The notes: a model not told the origin generated them from the letters alone. A DNA stretch of 64,000 nt from Fructilactobacillus cliffordii (GCF_024029355.1 NZ_CP097117.1:744001-808000); one strand, 5' to 3'; counted from the stretch's first letter, positions 1-9,079 are shown. Numbers and translations: made by a program.

Positions 1-33
1 GTCAATCTCCTTCTCATGAACTAAATTAACCAA

Positions 34-66
34 ATAAAAAAAGTTCCCAGCAATCGCTGAGAACTT
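34..66 (-). terminator. Rho-independent terminator, expression platform of the TPP riboswitch
   Basis: On the minus strand AAGTTCTCAGC and GCTGGGAACTT form an 11-bp stem around a GATT loop, followed by a T run. It lies between the aptamer and the ribosome site at the left edge, so ligand-controlled premature termination is the likely mechanism. Confidence 0.85.
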
Positions 67-106
67 TGAGATTAACAATTATTAAGGGACGAAATCCGTC
101 CGGGAT

Positions 107-180
107 AAAAGTTTCCTGCGATAGTGTTAACTACATCAGGTTCAATGGGTATAATCTCAGCGCATGGCACCCCAACTTTT
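107..180 (-). promoter_or_regulatory. TPP (thiamine pyrophosphate) riboswitch aptamer
   Basis: Read on the minus strand, the segment carries the conserved THI-box order: GGGGTGCC, then GCTGAGA, then ACCC and GAACCTGAT, followed by CGCAGGAAACTT. The outer ends AAAAGTT and AACTTTT can pair as helix P1. This matches the TPP aptamer known from thiamine synthesis and transport genes. A terminator follows at 34-66, and a ribosome site AGAAGGAGA lies at about 6-14, so the controlled gene starts just beyond the left edge. That gene is probably a thiamine or thiamine-precursor transporter or enzyme, but it is not visible. Confidence 0.93.
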
Positions 181-195
181 TATTTGATTAACGTC

Positions 196-225
196 ATTGT
201 AGCACTAGTTGCTTGAACCAAGCAA
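196..225 (-). promoter_or_regulatory. Candidate promoter of the TPP-riboswitch transcript
   Basis: On the minus strand TTGCTT (220-225) and TACAAT (196-201) are 18 bases apart, just upstream of the aptamer. The -35 lies in a 9-bp inverted repeat (207-215 with 219-227) that also overlaps the stop codon of the upstream phosphatase gene. The repeat has no T run, so it is not a typical terminator. Confidence 0.5.
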
Positions 226-885
226 CTACACATCCTGGTCTAATTTATTGTAGTATTCAACCTCAATGGTTTCCGGATGAATCAGTAACTTAGTGATGCT
301 ACCATTTTTAGCGGCTTGCCCATCATCGAGTTCTGGGGCGTATCGATCCACAATTGATCGAATCGTCATCCCGTGAGACACAATCAGGATGTTCTGCCCA
401 TCCTCAGTATTTTCCCGAATCCGATCAAAGCCCCGGTTCAAGCGGTCCCAAAACTGTTGGTTATTTTCGGCATTGTTGTACAGATCCGCCTTGGCAATCA
501 GATCCCGAGCTCGTTCCAGTCCGTAGTGGTCTAAAACGCCCGCTTCGTTAGTAATATCAACTTGTTCCCCCACGAACTGCCACATTTGTTCGAGGTTTTC
601 CCCTTCAAAATAGCCGTGGAACTGTTCTCTAAGTTCAGGATATTGGTAAGTAATGATGTCCATCCCACGCGGATTTTTCTTCAAAATCTCACGACCGGTT
701 GCCACTGCCCGGCCCGAGTCACTGGTAAAGGCGGCGTCAAATTCAATTTTTGCTAACCGGTCACCCGCGTCCTGGGCATCCGCAATTCCCTTCGAAGTCA
801 AGGGGGAATCAATCCACCCCTGGACCTTGTTATAAAGGTTTAAATAAGTTTGTCCGTGTCTTACTAAATATGCTGTTACTACCAT
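226..885 (-). CDS. Histidine phosphatase family protein (phosphoglycerate mutase-like)
   Basis: This 219-residue protein has the family signature LVRHGQT near the N-terminus (His10 is the expected phospho-acceptor) and a second catalytic His in IVSHGMT near residue 171. Length fits a cytoplasmic phosphatase of the broad cofactor-dependent mutase superfamily. The substrate cannot be read from sequence; many homologues are general sugar-phosphate phosphatases, not glycolytic mutases. The ATG shares one base with the stop codon of the upstream YfhO gene (TAATG) and has its own ribosome site AGGAG, so the two genes are probably co-transcribed and translationally coupled. Confidence 0.88.
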   Translation of the reverse strand: MVVTAYLVRHGQTYLNLYNKVQGWIDSPLTSKGIADAQDAGDRLAKIEFDAAFTSDSGRAVATGREILKKNPRGMDIITYQYPELREQFHGYFEGENLEQMWQFVGEQVDITNEAGVLDHYGLERARDLIAKADLYNNAENNQQFWDRLNRGFDRIRENTEDGQNILIVSHGMTIRSIVDRYAPELDDGQAAKNGSITKLLIHPETIEVEYYNKLDQDV

Positions 886-3503
886 TATACATTTCTCCTA
901 ACCGTACGCTTTTTCCGCCAGAACCATCCGGCCAATCCGGTTCCAATTAATCCCACCAGTGAGATTAAGAAACCAGCCTTAAGACCCGGGGTCTGGTACC
1001 GGAACGTCAACCGATGAGTGCCAGGATTTAACCGAACTTGTGACAATCCGTTCACCGCCTTCTTCATTTTAACAGGTTTATTGCCATCTGTAATCGTCCA
1101 CCCTTGATCGTACGGAATGCTAATCAACACCACCGGCCGAGTTTGGGTCGTTTTAACCGTACCCGTAAAGTGGTTTCCATGAATGGCAAGGCGGTCCGGA
1201 TGGTCCACGTGCAATTGATAAGGTACCGTAGCCTGGCTAAAGCGATCTACCGCTTGACCCTGATAACTAGCAAAGGTCGTTTGTAAATCATGCTGATTGA
1301 GCTTCCGGTTACTCATGAACTGCACCGTAAACTGCTCTTGAGCATTTCTGTATCCTAGCTCAATCAGCTCTGCTCCATTCTGTGGATAGCGACTCTGAAT
1401 GGGTTGCCCGTTAACCAGAATCTGCAGTTTTTGGTTGGGACTAACCCGCTGCAAATCAAGATACTGCATGCCCGGTTTGGCAGCTGTTACCCGAACTCGA
1501 TAGCGGTACTGACCCCTCTTCTTCTGAGCTTGCACCAGCTGAACCACATTGGGATGGAAGACAGTGGTCTTGGAATTGCTTTCCGCTTGGAACAAGCGAT
1601 TCAAGTTGCCATACACGTCATTGTTAGCTAAGTGCAGGTGCTCCAGTTGGTCCGAAACGGCATAACCAAGGCCGGCGTTAGTCGGCGTGGTTTTAATTTG
1701 CCGCTTTCCGGTAGAACTGATGTCCACCTGACGCCCAACGCTCAAGAGTTGCGCGGTTACCGGCGTTAAGCCCCGGACACTAACCCGGCGCTCGTTTCGA
1801 CTATACAAACCGAGCTTGGTCAGTGCATCATGCGTATGGACGTTGAGTGAGGACGTGTAACTATTCACTCCGTAAAAATCAAACAGGAGGGAGTCATTGT
1901 ACTGGTTATAATTAATGTTGAAGTTGTGCACGTACAACTGGTTATTGACATCTAACCGAGTAAAGCGGTGTCGATCTTGAGCCGTTTTCACCAGTTGAGC
2001 AGACCGATTGTATTTTTGCACAAATTGGTTTTGATTCCCGTATTCATGGGTTCCACCGAGGGCCAGCCACAAGTTAGTGCCCATTTCTAGGGAAACCACC
2101 AGTAACAATAATGGCCACCAGCGTGGTTGTCGTTGACTAATCCCAACTGCTGCAACCGTCAGTAAAATAAACAGCATGGTCCACAGCCAGTTCCAGTAAC
2201 TAGTCACGTAGAAAGGCGTGGCCCAGTGTAGCGCCCGCGCAATCCGAATTTCTAAGAAAGCGGAACCGTAGCCAATTGTGATTAATAAGGCTAATAAGCC
2301 AGCTGCTTTTTTAACTACCTGAAATTGAGAAAACGCACCCCGCCGCCAAGCTTGGTAACCCAGCCAGATCATCACAAAACTCAACATGTAAACTTCGCGG
2401 AACGGGAAACCGGCGGGCATTTGAAACATGTGCCAGACCGTGTCGAAGGTAGCAATCAGCATCCCGACAAAAATCGCCCCCACTAACCAGGCTGAGGCTC
2501 GCTTTTCGTGACGTTTAATTTTAGGACTAAACCAGAATATGAGCATGCCTAAAGCAAAGAAGCTCCCGACAAACAAGGATGGTTCGTGGTTTAAGCGGCC
2601 CACAAAGTTCGTCGCGCCGACCCCTAAACTAAGCAGGTCGGATGGCAAAAACCGAAAGATTGGTAAAAAACTAGTCCAATCGAGGCTTCCCTTCCCCGTT
2701 GACAGCATCCCCACCAAGGTGGGCACTAACAAGATTGCTGATAGAGCACCGCCGAGGATGGAGCTGACGATGTATTTAGCCAGTAAAGTTCCCTGGGTCT
2801 TGACGTAGGCCCAGAATTTCATGGACTGCGGTTGATGCAGTAGCAAGAGGTAAACAAAGTAAATCACAGAGTAAACGCACAGCATGTACCCCATGTAATA
2901 GTTCAACAGAATGGCAACCAATAAAGTAAAAGTGTACCAACCCCATTTACCTTTCTGAAAGAGTCGGTCAATGGCAAGCGTTAAGAACGGTAGGACCATC
3001 AACGCTTCTAGCCACATAAAGTCGTAAAAATACATGGACACAAAGCCACACAGGCCGTACGCGACCCCGGCCACTAGCTGCCGCCAATTAAATTTGTGTT
3101 CCTTAACCCGCAGGAAGACCACCATGGACAGACTAATTAGCCCAATTTTAATCATGATGATGGCTTCCATGAGCAGCGGAATCTGGGCACTTTTAACAAA
3201 AGCCACCAGCAGATTCAAGGGACTCATTAGATAATAGGTATAGACTGGAATCGTGTTATCCCCGAGGGAAAACAAAAAAGAATAGGTACTAAAGCCCCCA
3301 TTGTGTAACTGCATTCGTAAAAAATTGAAAAAGGGAAAGTATTGGGTTGCTAAGTCGCTCACCAACAGATTATGGTCGCCCAAAGGAGCGATTCCCCGTC
3401 CAGCAAAGGCCAAAATTACAACTAAAATGGGCAGGAAAAAGGCTCCCAAATAACCAGAAAGATGGTACAGTTTCTTCTTCATGAATTTCAACACTTTCTT
3501 CAT
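885..3503 (-). CDS. YfhO family large polytopic membrane protein
   Basis: The 872-residue product has a dozen or more hydrophobic segments in its first 500 residues. A long extracytoplasmic region follows, and a final membrane helix lies near residue 850 with a basic tail (FWRKKRTVRRNV). The early motif SDLATQYFPFFNFLR is typical of the YfhO family. Family members have a GT-C-like architecture; some have been linked to glycosylation of lipoteichoic acid or other wall polymers, but the acceptor here is unknown. It is the first gene of a two-gene unit with the histidine phosphatase. A second, distantly similar protein is encoded at 7286-9079. Confidence 0.85.
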   Translation of the reverse strand: MKKVLKFMKKKLYHLSGYLGAFFLPILVVILAFAGRGIAPLGDHNLLVSDLATQYFPFFNFLRMQLHNGGFSTYSFLFSLGDNTIPVYTYYLMSPLNLLVAFVKSAQIPLLMEAIIMIKIGLISLSMVVFLRVKEHKFNWRQLVAGVAYGLCGFVSMYFYDFMWLEALMVLPFLTLAIDRLFQKGKWGWYTFTLLVAILLNYYMGYMLCVYSVIYFVYLLLLHQPQSMKFWAYVKTQGTLLAKYIVSSILGGALSAILLVPTLVGMLSTGKGSLDWTSFLPIFRFLPSDLLSLGVGATNFVGRLNHEPSLFVGSFFALGMLIFWFSPKIKRHEKRASAWLVGAIFVGMLIATFDTVWHMFQMPAGFPFREVYMLSFVMIWLGYQAWRRGAFSQFQVVKKAAGLLALLITIGYGSAFLEIRIARALHWATPFYVTSYWNWLWTMLFILLTVAAVGISQRQPRWWPLLLLVVSLEMGTNLWLALGGTHEYGNQNQFVQKYNRSAQLVKTAQDRHRFTRLDVNNQLYVHNFNINYNQYNDSLLFDFYGVNSYTSSLNVHTHDALTKLGLYSRNERRVSVRGLTPVTAQLLSVGRQVDISSTGKRQIKTTPTNAGLGYAVSDQLEHLHLANNDVYGNLNRLFQAESNSKTTVFHPNVVQLVQAQKKRGQYRYRVRVTAAKPGMQYLDLQRVSPNQKLQILVNGQPIQSRYPQNGAELIELGYRNAQEQFTVQFMSNRKLNQHDLQTTFASYQGQAVDRFSQATVPYQLHVDHPDRLAIHGNHFTGTVKTTQTRPVVLISIPYDQGWTITDGNKPVKMKKAVNGLSQVRLNPGTHRLTFRYQTPGLKAGFLISLVGLIGTGLAGWFWRKKRTVRRNV

Positions 3504-3569
3504 TACTGATTTCGAAAAAAATTGCCGTCAACTTTATTTTACTATAAAACAAGGATAGCTTACCAAGTA

Positions 3570-3578
3570 TGATATAAT
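3570..3578 (+). promoter_or_regulatory. Extended -10 promoter of the DUF308 gene
   Basis: TGATATAAT matches an extended -10 (TGN-TATAAT) and lies 35 bases before the start codon. No convincing -35 is seen, which is tolerated when the TG extension is present. Confidence 0.55.
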
Positions 3579-3612
3579 TAAGATTGTATTAAGAATATAA
3601 GGAGGAGAAACT

Positions 3613-4134
3613 ATGTTTAGTTCCGAGAGAAAATTTGATCCATTTACTTTAGTAGTAGGAATTTTATTTGCGATTCTTTCATTAGTAATGCTGAAATACC
3701 CCGGCGGCTCCCTTGTAGTGGTTGCTTACATAATTGCCTTTGCAATGGTCATGGAAGGAATCTTCAAGCTAGCTGATTTAACGGCGCTTGATAAGTCACT
3801 GGGAATCAGTAATACGTGGGTGATTATTAGTGCCGTCCTAGATTTAATCTTAGGGGTCCTAATCATCTTTATGCCTGGTTTAGGTGGAATTTACCTTTGG
3901 GTTGTTTTGTCAATTTCATTCATCATGGACTCCCTCTTCGAACTTTGGGCTAGTCGTTACATCGGCAAGAACCATAAAGGTTACTTTTGGTTTACTGTAA
4001 TCCTCGCTGTCATTGGTTTGATTTTAGGAATTGTCCTCTTATTCAACCCAGTGTTAGGAGTAAGTACCAGCTTGTTCTTAATTGCCTTTTACCTGATGTT
4101 CTTTGGAATCTTATTGATCATCCGTTCGTTCTAA
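3613..4134 (+). CDS. DUF308 / HdeD-like small membrane protein
   Basis: The 173-residue product is almost wholly hydrophobic, with about six membrane helices in pairs separated by short polar turns. This is the layout of the HdeD/DUF308 family. In enterobacteria HdeD is linked to acid resistance; no function is established for the Lactobacillaceae members. The start follows the strong ribosome site AAGGAGGAG. It is a single-gene unit with its own extended -10 promoter and a terminator directly after the stop. Confidence 0.8.
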   Translation: MFSSERKFDPFTLVVGILFAILSLVMLKYPGGSLVVVAYIIAFAMVMEGIFKLADLTALDKSLGISNTWVIISAVLDLILGVLIIFMPGLGGIYLWVVLSISFIMDSLFELWASRYIGKNHKGYFWFTVILAVIGLILGIVLLFNPVLGVSTSLFLIAFYLMFFGILLIIRSF

Positions 4135-4147
4135 CCAACGAACTCCT

Positions 4148-4176
4148 GAGAGTGACAATTCGTCGCTCTCTTTTTT
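4148..4176 (+). terminator. Rho-independent terminator after the DUF308 gene
   Basis: GAGAGTGAC pairs with GTCGCTCTC over nine positions around a five-base loop and is followed by six T residues. Confidence 0.85.
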
Positions 4177-4208
4177 ATTGTCTAAATCATCAAGGGAGGT
4201 CCTTTACC

Positions 4209-5156
4209 ATGAAATACGCGGTCACCGCGGCAACCGGCCGTTTTGGCCAGTTAGTCGTCAATCACCTACTAACTCGGGTGCCCTTTCGCGATATCGTGAT
4301 TATTGCTCGTAATCTCGATAAAGCCCACCAGCTCTATCCCGCCTATTTAGACATCCGTCAGGGTGATTATGGCGATCCTGCCAGTTTACAAGCAGCGTTA
4401 ACGGACGTTGACCGTGTCCTTTTGATTTCATCCCATCCGAATGAAGCGGTCCCGCGAATCACTCAACACAAAAACGTCGTCCAAGCCGCTGTCCAGAACC
4501 ACGTGCACTGGCTTGGTTACACCAGTTTCTTTCACGCCGACCGCTGTCAGAATCCACTGGCCGCGGATCACTTGGCCACCGAACAATTCATTAACCAAAC
4601 CAATTTGCCCCACTCCTTTCTACGGAACAATTGGTATCTAAACAACGAATTCCCAGCCCTTCAAGCAGCATTGCAGCAAAAAGACCCAATCGTAACGACG
4701 GCCGGCAAACAGAGCATTGGTTGGGCCGCAGAAAGCTATTACGCACAGGCGGCTGCCAATTTGTTGAGTAATCCCGAAGACGAATTAAAATCCAGTTACG
4801 AATTAACTGGCGTTTTCCATACTTACACAGAGTTAATCAAAGCCGTCCGGACCGTTACAGGTCAAGATGTCCAGTTACAACAGCTAACTCCAGCTGAATA
4901 CCAAGCCTGGTTACAGCAGCAAAACTTAGACGCTGCCACCCAACAGTTCTTAATTAATTGCCAAGCTCTGATGCGTTCTGGTGCGTTAGGACCACAAGTA
5001 GCAAAACAAACGGTGGAAATGGGCATGAGTCACGAGACGATTGCAAAACGCCACGCTCAGTATCAGGACTTACCCCAAACGCTGAGCCGTCCTTTACCAA
5101 GCCTTACGGAACAAGTTCGAGACATGTTGACGCCGAAACCTGGTTATCTTTTATAG
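4209..5156 (+). CDS. NAD(P)-binding NmrA/QorB-like oxidoreductase
   Basis: The 315-residue protein begins with a Rossmann nucleotide-binding motif (TAATGRFGQLV) and lacks the YxxxK motif of classical short-chain dehydrogenases. It therefore resembles the atypical NmrA-like group, which includes the quinone reductase QorB and redox sensors. An open frame runs upstream to 3987, but ATG 4209 is chosen because GGGAGGT lies nine bases before it and the Rossmann strand starts there. The upstream part would overlap the DUF308 gene and its terminator. Likely a monocistronic cytoplasmic reductase; substrate unknown. Confidence 0.82.
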   Translation: MKYAVTAATGRFGQLVVNHLLTRVPFRDIVIIARNLDKAHQLYPAYLDIRQGDYGDPASLQAALTDVDRVLLISSHPNEAVPRITQHKNVVQAAVQNHVHWLGYTSFFHADRCQNPLAADHLATEQFINQTNLPHSFLRNNWYLNNEFPALQAALQQKDPIVTTAGKQSIGWAAESYYAQAAANLLSNPEDELKSSYELTGVFHTYTELIKAVRTVTGQDVQLQQLTPAEYQAWLQQQNLDAATQQFLINCQALMRSGALGPQVAKQTVEMGMSHETIAKRHAQYQDLPQTLSRPLPSLTEQVRDMLTPKPGYLL

Positions 5157-5166
5157 CCAAATATTA

Positions 5167-5204
5167 AAAAGGATCTTCCTGAAATTAGGAGGATCCTTTT
5201 GCAT
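5167..5204. terminator. Bidirectional terminator between convergent genes
   Basis: AAAAGGATC-TTCCT and AGGA-GGATCCTTTT form a stem with T runs on both strands. It serves the oxidoreductase gene (plus) and the permease gene (minus). Confidence 0.85.
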
Positions 5205-5205
5205 T

Positions 5206-6672
5206 TTATTCAGTTTTTCGTGACCAAATCAGAGCCACCGTAATAAACAGCACGGGACCGAGAATCATCCACATCGTGGTGGTCCACTGACCACTCATGA
5301 CCGGAGCAACTAAAGTAAAGATAATCGCTGCTCCTACCGTCACTAGTACCACGATGGACGCTAACCGAGCCACCGCATAGCTCTTAAAGAACACGAAGGG
5401 ATGGTCAATCCGCTTCTTCCGGAACTGCCAGAAAGCGTAAGCCACAAACAGATACGGCAGTGACATGGCTACGTTGGTCATAGAAACCACAATCTGGAAA
5501 AACATCTTGGCATCCTTGCCACCAAACGAAACCAACAAGATAAAGGCAATCACGATCAAGGCTTGAACTTTCATCGCGTTTACCGGTAAGTCACGTTTCA
5601 CCTTTCGGAACCACTTGGGCCACATGGTTGCCGGGGTCCCTTCCACCAGTTGCTTAATGGGTGAAAAGACCACCGTCGTAAAGGCGCCCATTAAAGCGAG
5701 GAACATGGATAACCCAATGTAGCGCGCCACCCAGAGTCCCATTTGCACGGCTACTCCGTGCGGGCAATGTAGCGCTAATCCAAGTTGGTAACCAAAATTA
5801 TTCATCGCAATGAAGGCTTCGTTTCCGATGTTAACATGTTTCCCACCATTGGCATTAAAGACTTGGTTCCAGTTGGTAAACATCCCGGTCACAAAGATTC
5901 CTAACGCATACACAATCGTGATCAGAATTGCACTTACTGCAATTCCCCGCGGAAACGTTTTTTGTGGATTCTTAGTTTGATCTACAAGTCCACTAATGAT
6001 TTCAATGCCCCCAAAGGCGAAAATCGCGTAGACGGAGAATCCGAGCACTGCAATTCCCGTTTGATAATCTGGATTCGGCGAGTGAATGAAACTCAGCAAA
6101 CTCAGGGGTTGCAAGGGATGACCATTCAGCAGCAAAATCACGCTTCCACCCACAATCAGGATGAAACTGGCCAGTAACATGGCAGAGCCCCCGATAGAGG
6201 TAATCAGCTTGAACTGGTTCAAGCCCCGACTGGCAACAAAGGTCACTAGAAGCACCAAGACAACCGCCAAGATTCCCAAAGTCTGAACGTCATTTAAGCC
6301 CAGTAAGTGCCAACTTTGCGTCTTATCAACCCCGAAGATTGCCGTGGAAATCGGAATCCAGATAATCGAACTGGTGTTGAGCATCCACGTAATAAACGAG
6401 GTATACCACATCACGATTCCTACAAAGGCATAGCGGGAATTAACAGCGGAAGCCATCCACGTATAGATGCCCCCCTTGGCACTCGGATAAGCGGAACCGA
6501 ATTCCGCCACCATGAAAGCAAACGGTAAAAAGAAACACAGAGCCGCAATTACGTAAAAAATGATGGAAGCATAGCCCATCAGGTAAAAGGCCCGGGGAAT
6601 GTTAACGAAGTTAAAGATTGAGGTAAAAATAATCAATACCAACGATAACAGGGTGATTTTTCGGTTATTCAT
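5206..6672 (-). CDS. APC superfamily amino-acid permease, YjeM-like
   Basis: The 488-residue protein has about twelve membrane helices in the APC amino-acid/polyamine/organocation pattern. The segment AEFGSAYPSAKGGIYTWMAS and the central AFGGIEIISGLVDQTKNP correspond to conserved loops of that family. Overall it most resembles the YjeM branch of glutamate/GABA-type transporters, so an inner-membrane amino-acid transporter is likely; the substrate is not determinable. It follows the MGMT-like gene by 33 bases with ribosome site GAGAGGA and may be its operon partner. Confidence 0.85.
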   Translation of the reverse strand: MNNRKITLLSLVLIIFTSIFNFVNIPRAFYLMGYASIIFYVIAALCFFLPFAFMVAEFGSAYPSAKGGIYTWMASAVNSRYAFVGIVMWYTSFITWMLNTSSIIWIPISTAIFGVDKTQSWHLLGLNDVQTLGILAVVLVLLVTFVASRGLNQFKLITSIGGSAMLLASFILIVGGSVILLLNGHPLQPLSLLSFIHSPNPDYQTGIAVLGFSVYAIFAFGGIEIISGLVDQTKNPQKTFPRGIAVSAILITIVYALGIFVTGMFTNWNQVFNANGGKHVNIGNEAFIAMNNFGYQLGLALHCPHGVAVQMGLWVARYIGLSMFLALMGAFTTVVFSPIKQLVEGTPATMWPKWFRKVKRDLPVNAMKVQALIVIAFILLVSFGGKDAKMFFQIVVSMTNVAMSLPYLFVAYAFWQFRKKRIDHPFVFFKSYAVARLASIVVLVTVGAAIIFTLVAPVMSGQWTTTMWMILGPVLFITVALIWSRKTE

Positions 6673-6705
6673 CTGTTTTTAATCCTCTCAAAGTTAGTGA
6701 GTAAT

Positions 6706-7221
6706 TTATAGTAACTCTCGTAACTCCGATTTTGGACTTTGTTCCAGATTCCGGAGATAAATCCGCATGGCCGCATCAGTACGGTAGCCCCGGTCAGTGC
6801 CCCGCTCCACCACTCGGTGTAACGGCACTACCAACCATAAAGGACAATTCTGCAGTGCTTGTTGCACCACCTGCGGTTCTAACTGTAATTGATCTGCAAC
6901 CTCAGCCAACGTCAGAGTTTTTCCGTATGGAATTGCTCTAATCAGCTGCCAGACCTCTTCTTCCTGAGGAGTCCCATTCACAAAATAATCCAAGGTAAAG
7001 CCAAAGTGGTCACTTTTGCCCTTGAGATACCGTTTCAGTTCCTTGCGGTAATGATCAATTTGCTGGTGATCGTGGACGTATTCAAAGGCCTGGGGATAAA
7101 ACCGCAACACTTGTGATACGCCGTGATCAGGCGAGCTCACAAAATTAAGCCCAGCGTCAGTTACAGTGTAAAAGACTTTCTGGCCATCAATGTTAATCGC
7201 ATCCCAGTATAACCGTTGCAT
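6706..7221 (-). CDS. MGMT-like (alkyltransferase-like) protein lacking the catalytic cysteine
   Basis: The 171-residue protein has the fold signature of O6-alkylguanine-DNA alkyltransferases: an N-terminal domain, then EEEVWQLIRAIPYGKTLTLAEVA and the C-terminal winged-helix segment. The active site, normally PCHRV, reads PLHRVV here, with a TTA leucine codon at the acceptor position. It therefore cannot transfer alkyl groups by the usual mechanism. Alkyltransferase-like (ATL) proteins, which bind alkylated DNA without repairing it and recruit excision repair, are the closest known analogy, although characterised ATLs commonly carry Trp at this site. Ribosome site GAGGAG precedes the ATG. Confidence 0.82.
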   Translation of the reverse strand: MQRLYWDAINIDGQKVFYTVTDAGLNFVSSPDHGVSQVLRFYPQAFEYVHDHQQIDHYRKELKRYLKGKSDHFGFTLDYFVNGTPQEEEVWQLIRAIPYGKTLTLAEVADQLQLEPQVVQQALQNCPLWLVVPLHRVVERGTDRGYRTDAAMRIYLRNLEQSPKSELRELL

Positions 7222-7285
7222 CCGCTAACTCCTCATTTCGTTCTGTTGATGTGATTGTAATTTTAGCACATTTTCGTGCGGTCGC

Positions 7286-9079
7286 CTAGCTCATCCGCTT
7301 TTTGGTGAATTTACCGACCTTCCGCAACATCAAGACCAAACCCCAGCTGAGCACTAGGATCCAAGCCCCTAGAGAAACTAAGACCGCTCCTTTTACAAAG
7401 AACGGCGCCGCATAGGTAACCAACAAGCGATTTGTACCTAGATTTTGCATAACCTGGATGGTACCGATGTCTGTGACTTGGTAATGACTGGTATCGGCCT
7501 GCTTCCCGCGCCGCAGTTGCTGTCCGTTCAAGCGAACGGTCGTATCATGATAAGCCACCACGGGAATTGTAACTAAGCCCGGTTGCGGACTATTCCAGGT
7601 AACGTGCATCCGTCCGGATTCGTCCACCCATTTATGGACCCAACGATTCCGCTGCATAATCTGAGCTTGATACTGTTGCTGGAGATGTTTGACGTTCGTC
7701 CGCCCGCTATAGTTTGGTAGGTAATCGGTCATTCCCCGCCGTTCTGTTAGTAACGGGCGCGCTAAATCATGACTAGCAAAATCAACCTTCAACGTTTGAC
7801 TGGTAACGCCTGGTTGATAGTAATCGTACCGGTGTTTAATTGGCGTATAGACTCCCACTTGGGGTGGTCGCATCCCGCTATTCCAGTTATTATCGGCTTG
7901 AATCTTAACGTTACGCATTCCTAACATTACGGCAGCAACCGCTAGTAGACCCACCAAAGCATAGACGGAACCAAAACTCCAGCGGAAACGAGGTGTTTGC
8001 AAAACTTGAGTTAAGGACATCAATAACCCAGCCAATAACAACAGTGCTGCAAACGAAAAGAAGCGCGATGGGAACTGTAAGAAGTGCTGCAGGAAGGGAA
8101 AGAGCCGTTGAACCGTCCGCCAGGGAAAGAGGATGGATGAAATGTAGAAGAAAAAAATCCCTACGCCCGTCAAGAAGTAGTTCAGACGACGTAAAGGGCG
8201 AACTACAACCAACATTAGTAATTGGAGCAATAAAATCACAATGAACACAATCCCGACGTCCGCCTGCATCCAGTTCGGACTTAATAGGTGCATCGCTCCG
8301 GTCCGTAAGCTTTTCACGGCAAACGGAGCCACCAGGTGATTGTGTAAGGCAATGTTAACGAATGCCACCAAGTAATTAGCCGTTAACACCACGGCTAATA
8401 ACACGTTCAAGCCCAGTCGAACCAGGTACCGTCCCTTTTCTCGGGACCGATTCCAGCCAACCAATGCAAACGGAAGTAGCAAGAGACAGGTCATGACCGC
8501 ACTCAACGTGTGGACCTCAATCAAAACCGCCATAATAAGCCCCAGTCCCCAACTAATGCGCCGAGGATTCCCGTTTAATAAAGTTAATCCGGATAGCACC
8601 GCTAGGGGTAGTAACATCGCTCCCCAATCTAAAAAGGCGGAACTGGTAATCCAATAGGTAATGAAATTTTGGGATAGGTAAATCAACGCCCCTAACATTG
8701 CTAAAAAAGGTTGAACGTGTAAGCGCCGAAAAATGAGCCAGGCGCTGAAACCGGCCCCGGCCAAAATCAGAAAGCCGGTTAATAACTGAAAATTAAACCA
8801 ACTACCGGTCAGCCATAGTAGCATCCCTAAGAGATACGCAAAGTAAGGCCCATACAATGCATTAATCATTTGTCCCGATCGCTGGTAGCCAAAGTTACTC
8901 ATAAAGTAATTAAAATGGCCGGTCTGGAGCTGTTCAGCAGCATCATAAATCCGATTAAAATGGAAAAAAGTATCATAGCCTAAAATGACCGTTCCCACTT
9001 TCCACTGCATTAGCATGATTAAGGCCGTTGCGATTCCAATTAACAGGACGGCCGGTCCCCACGTGCGAAATTTTTGCAC
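7286..9079 (-). CDS. Polytopic membrane protein with 6-pyruvoyl-tetrahydropterin synthase-related membrane region (YfhO/GT-C-like)
   Basis: The 597-residue product has roughly twelve membrane helices, an early loop with GYDTFFHFNRIYDAAEQL, a soluble region between residues 400 and 550, and a last membrane helix followed by a basic tail. This architecture is shared with the PTPS-related membrane family of Gram-positive bacteria and with GT-C glycosyltransferases that use lipid-linked sugars. The acidic loop after the first helix fits a catalytic position in GT-C enzymes, by analogy only. Ribosome site AGGAGGAG overlaps the region just before the start. Its role in envelope glycosylation is inference. 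Confidence 0.72.
   Translation of the reverse strand: MQKFRTWGPAVLLIGIATALIMLMQWKVGTVILGYDTFFHFNRIYDAAEQLQTGHFNYFMSNFGYQRSGQMINALYGPYFAYLLGMLLWLTGSWFNFQLLTGFLILAGAGFSAWLIFRRLHVQPFLAMLGALIYLSQNFITYWITSSAFLDWGAMLLPLAVLSGLTLLNGNPRRISWGLGLIMAVLIEVHTLSAVMTCLLLLPFALVGWNRSREKGRYLVRLGLNVLLAVVLTANYLVAFVNIALHNHLVAPFAVKSLRTGAMHLLSPNWMQADVGIVFIVILLLQLLMLVVVRPLRRLNYFLTGVGIFFFYISSILFPWRTVQRLFPFLQHFLQFPSRFFSFAALLLLAGLLMSLTQVLQTPRFRWSFGSVYALVGLLAVAAVMLGMRNVKIQADNNWNSGMRPPQVGVYTPIKHRYDYYQPGVTSQTLKVDFASHDLARPLLTERRGMTDYLPNYSGRTNVKHLQQQYQAQIMQRNRWVHKWVDESGRMHVTWNSPQPGLVTIPVVAYHDTTVRLNGQQLRRGKQADTSHYQVTDIGTIQVMQNLGTNRLLVTYAAPFFVKGAVLVSLGAWILVLSWGLVLMLRKVGKFTKKRMS

Noticed and set aside
3987-4208. N-terminal extension of the NmrA-like oxidoreductase
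   Set aside because: The open frame overlaps the DUF308 gene and crosses its terminator. A proper ribosome site and the Rossmann strand are at 4209.
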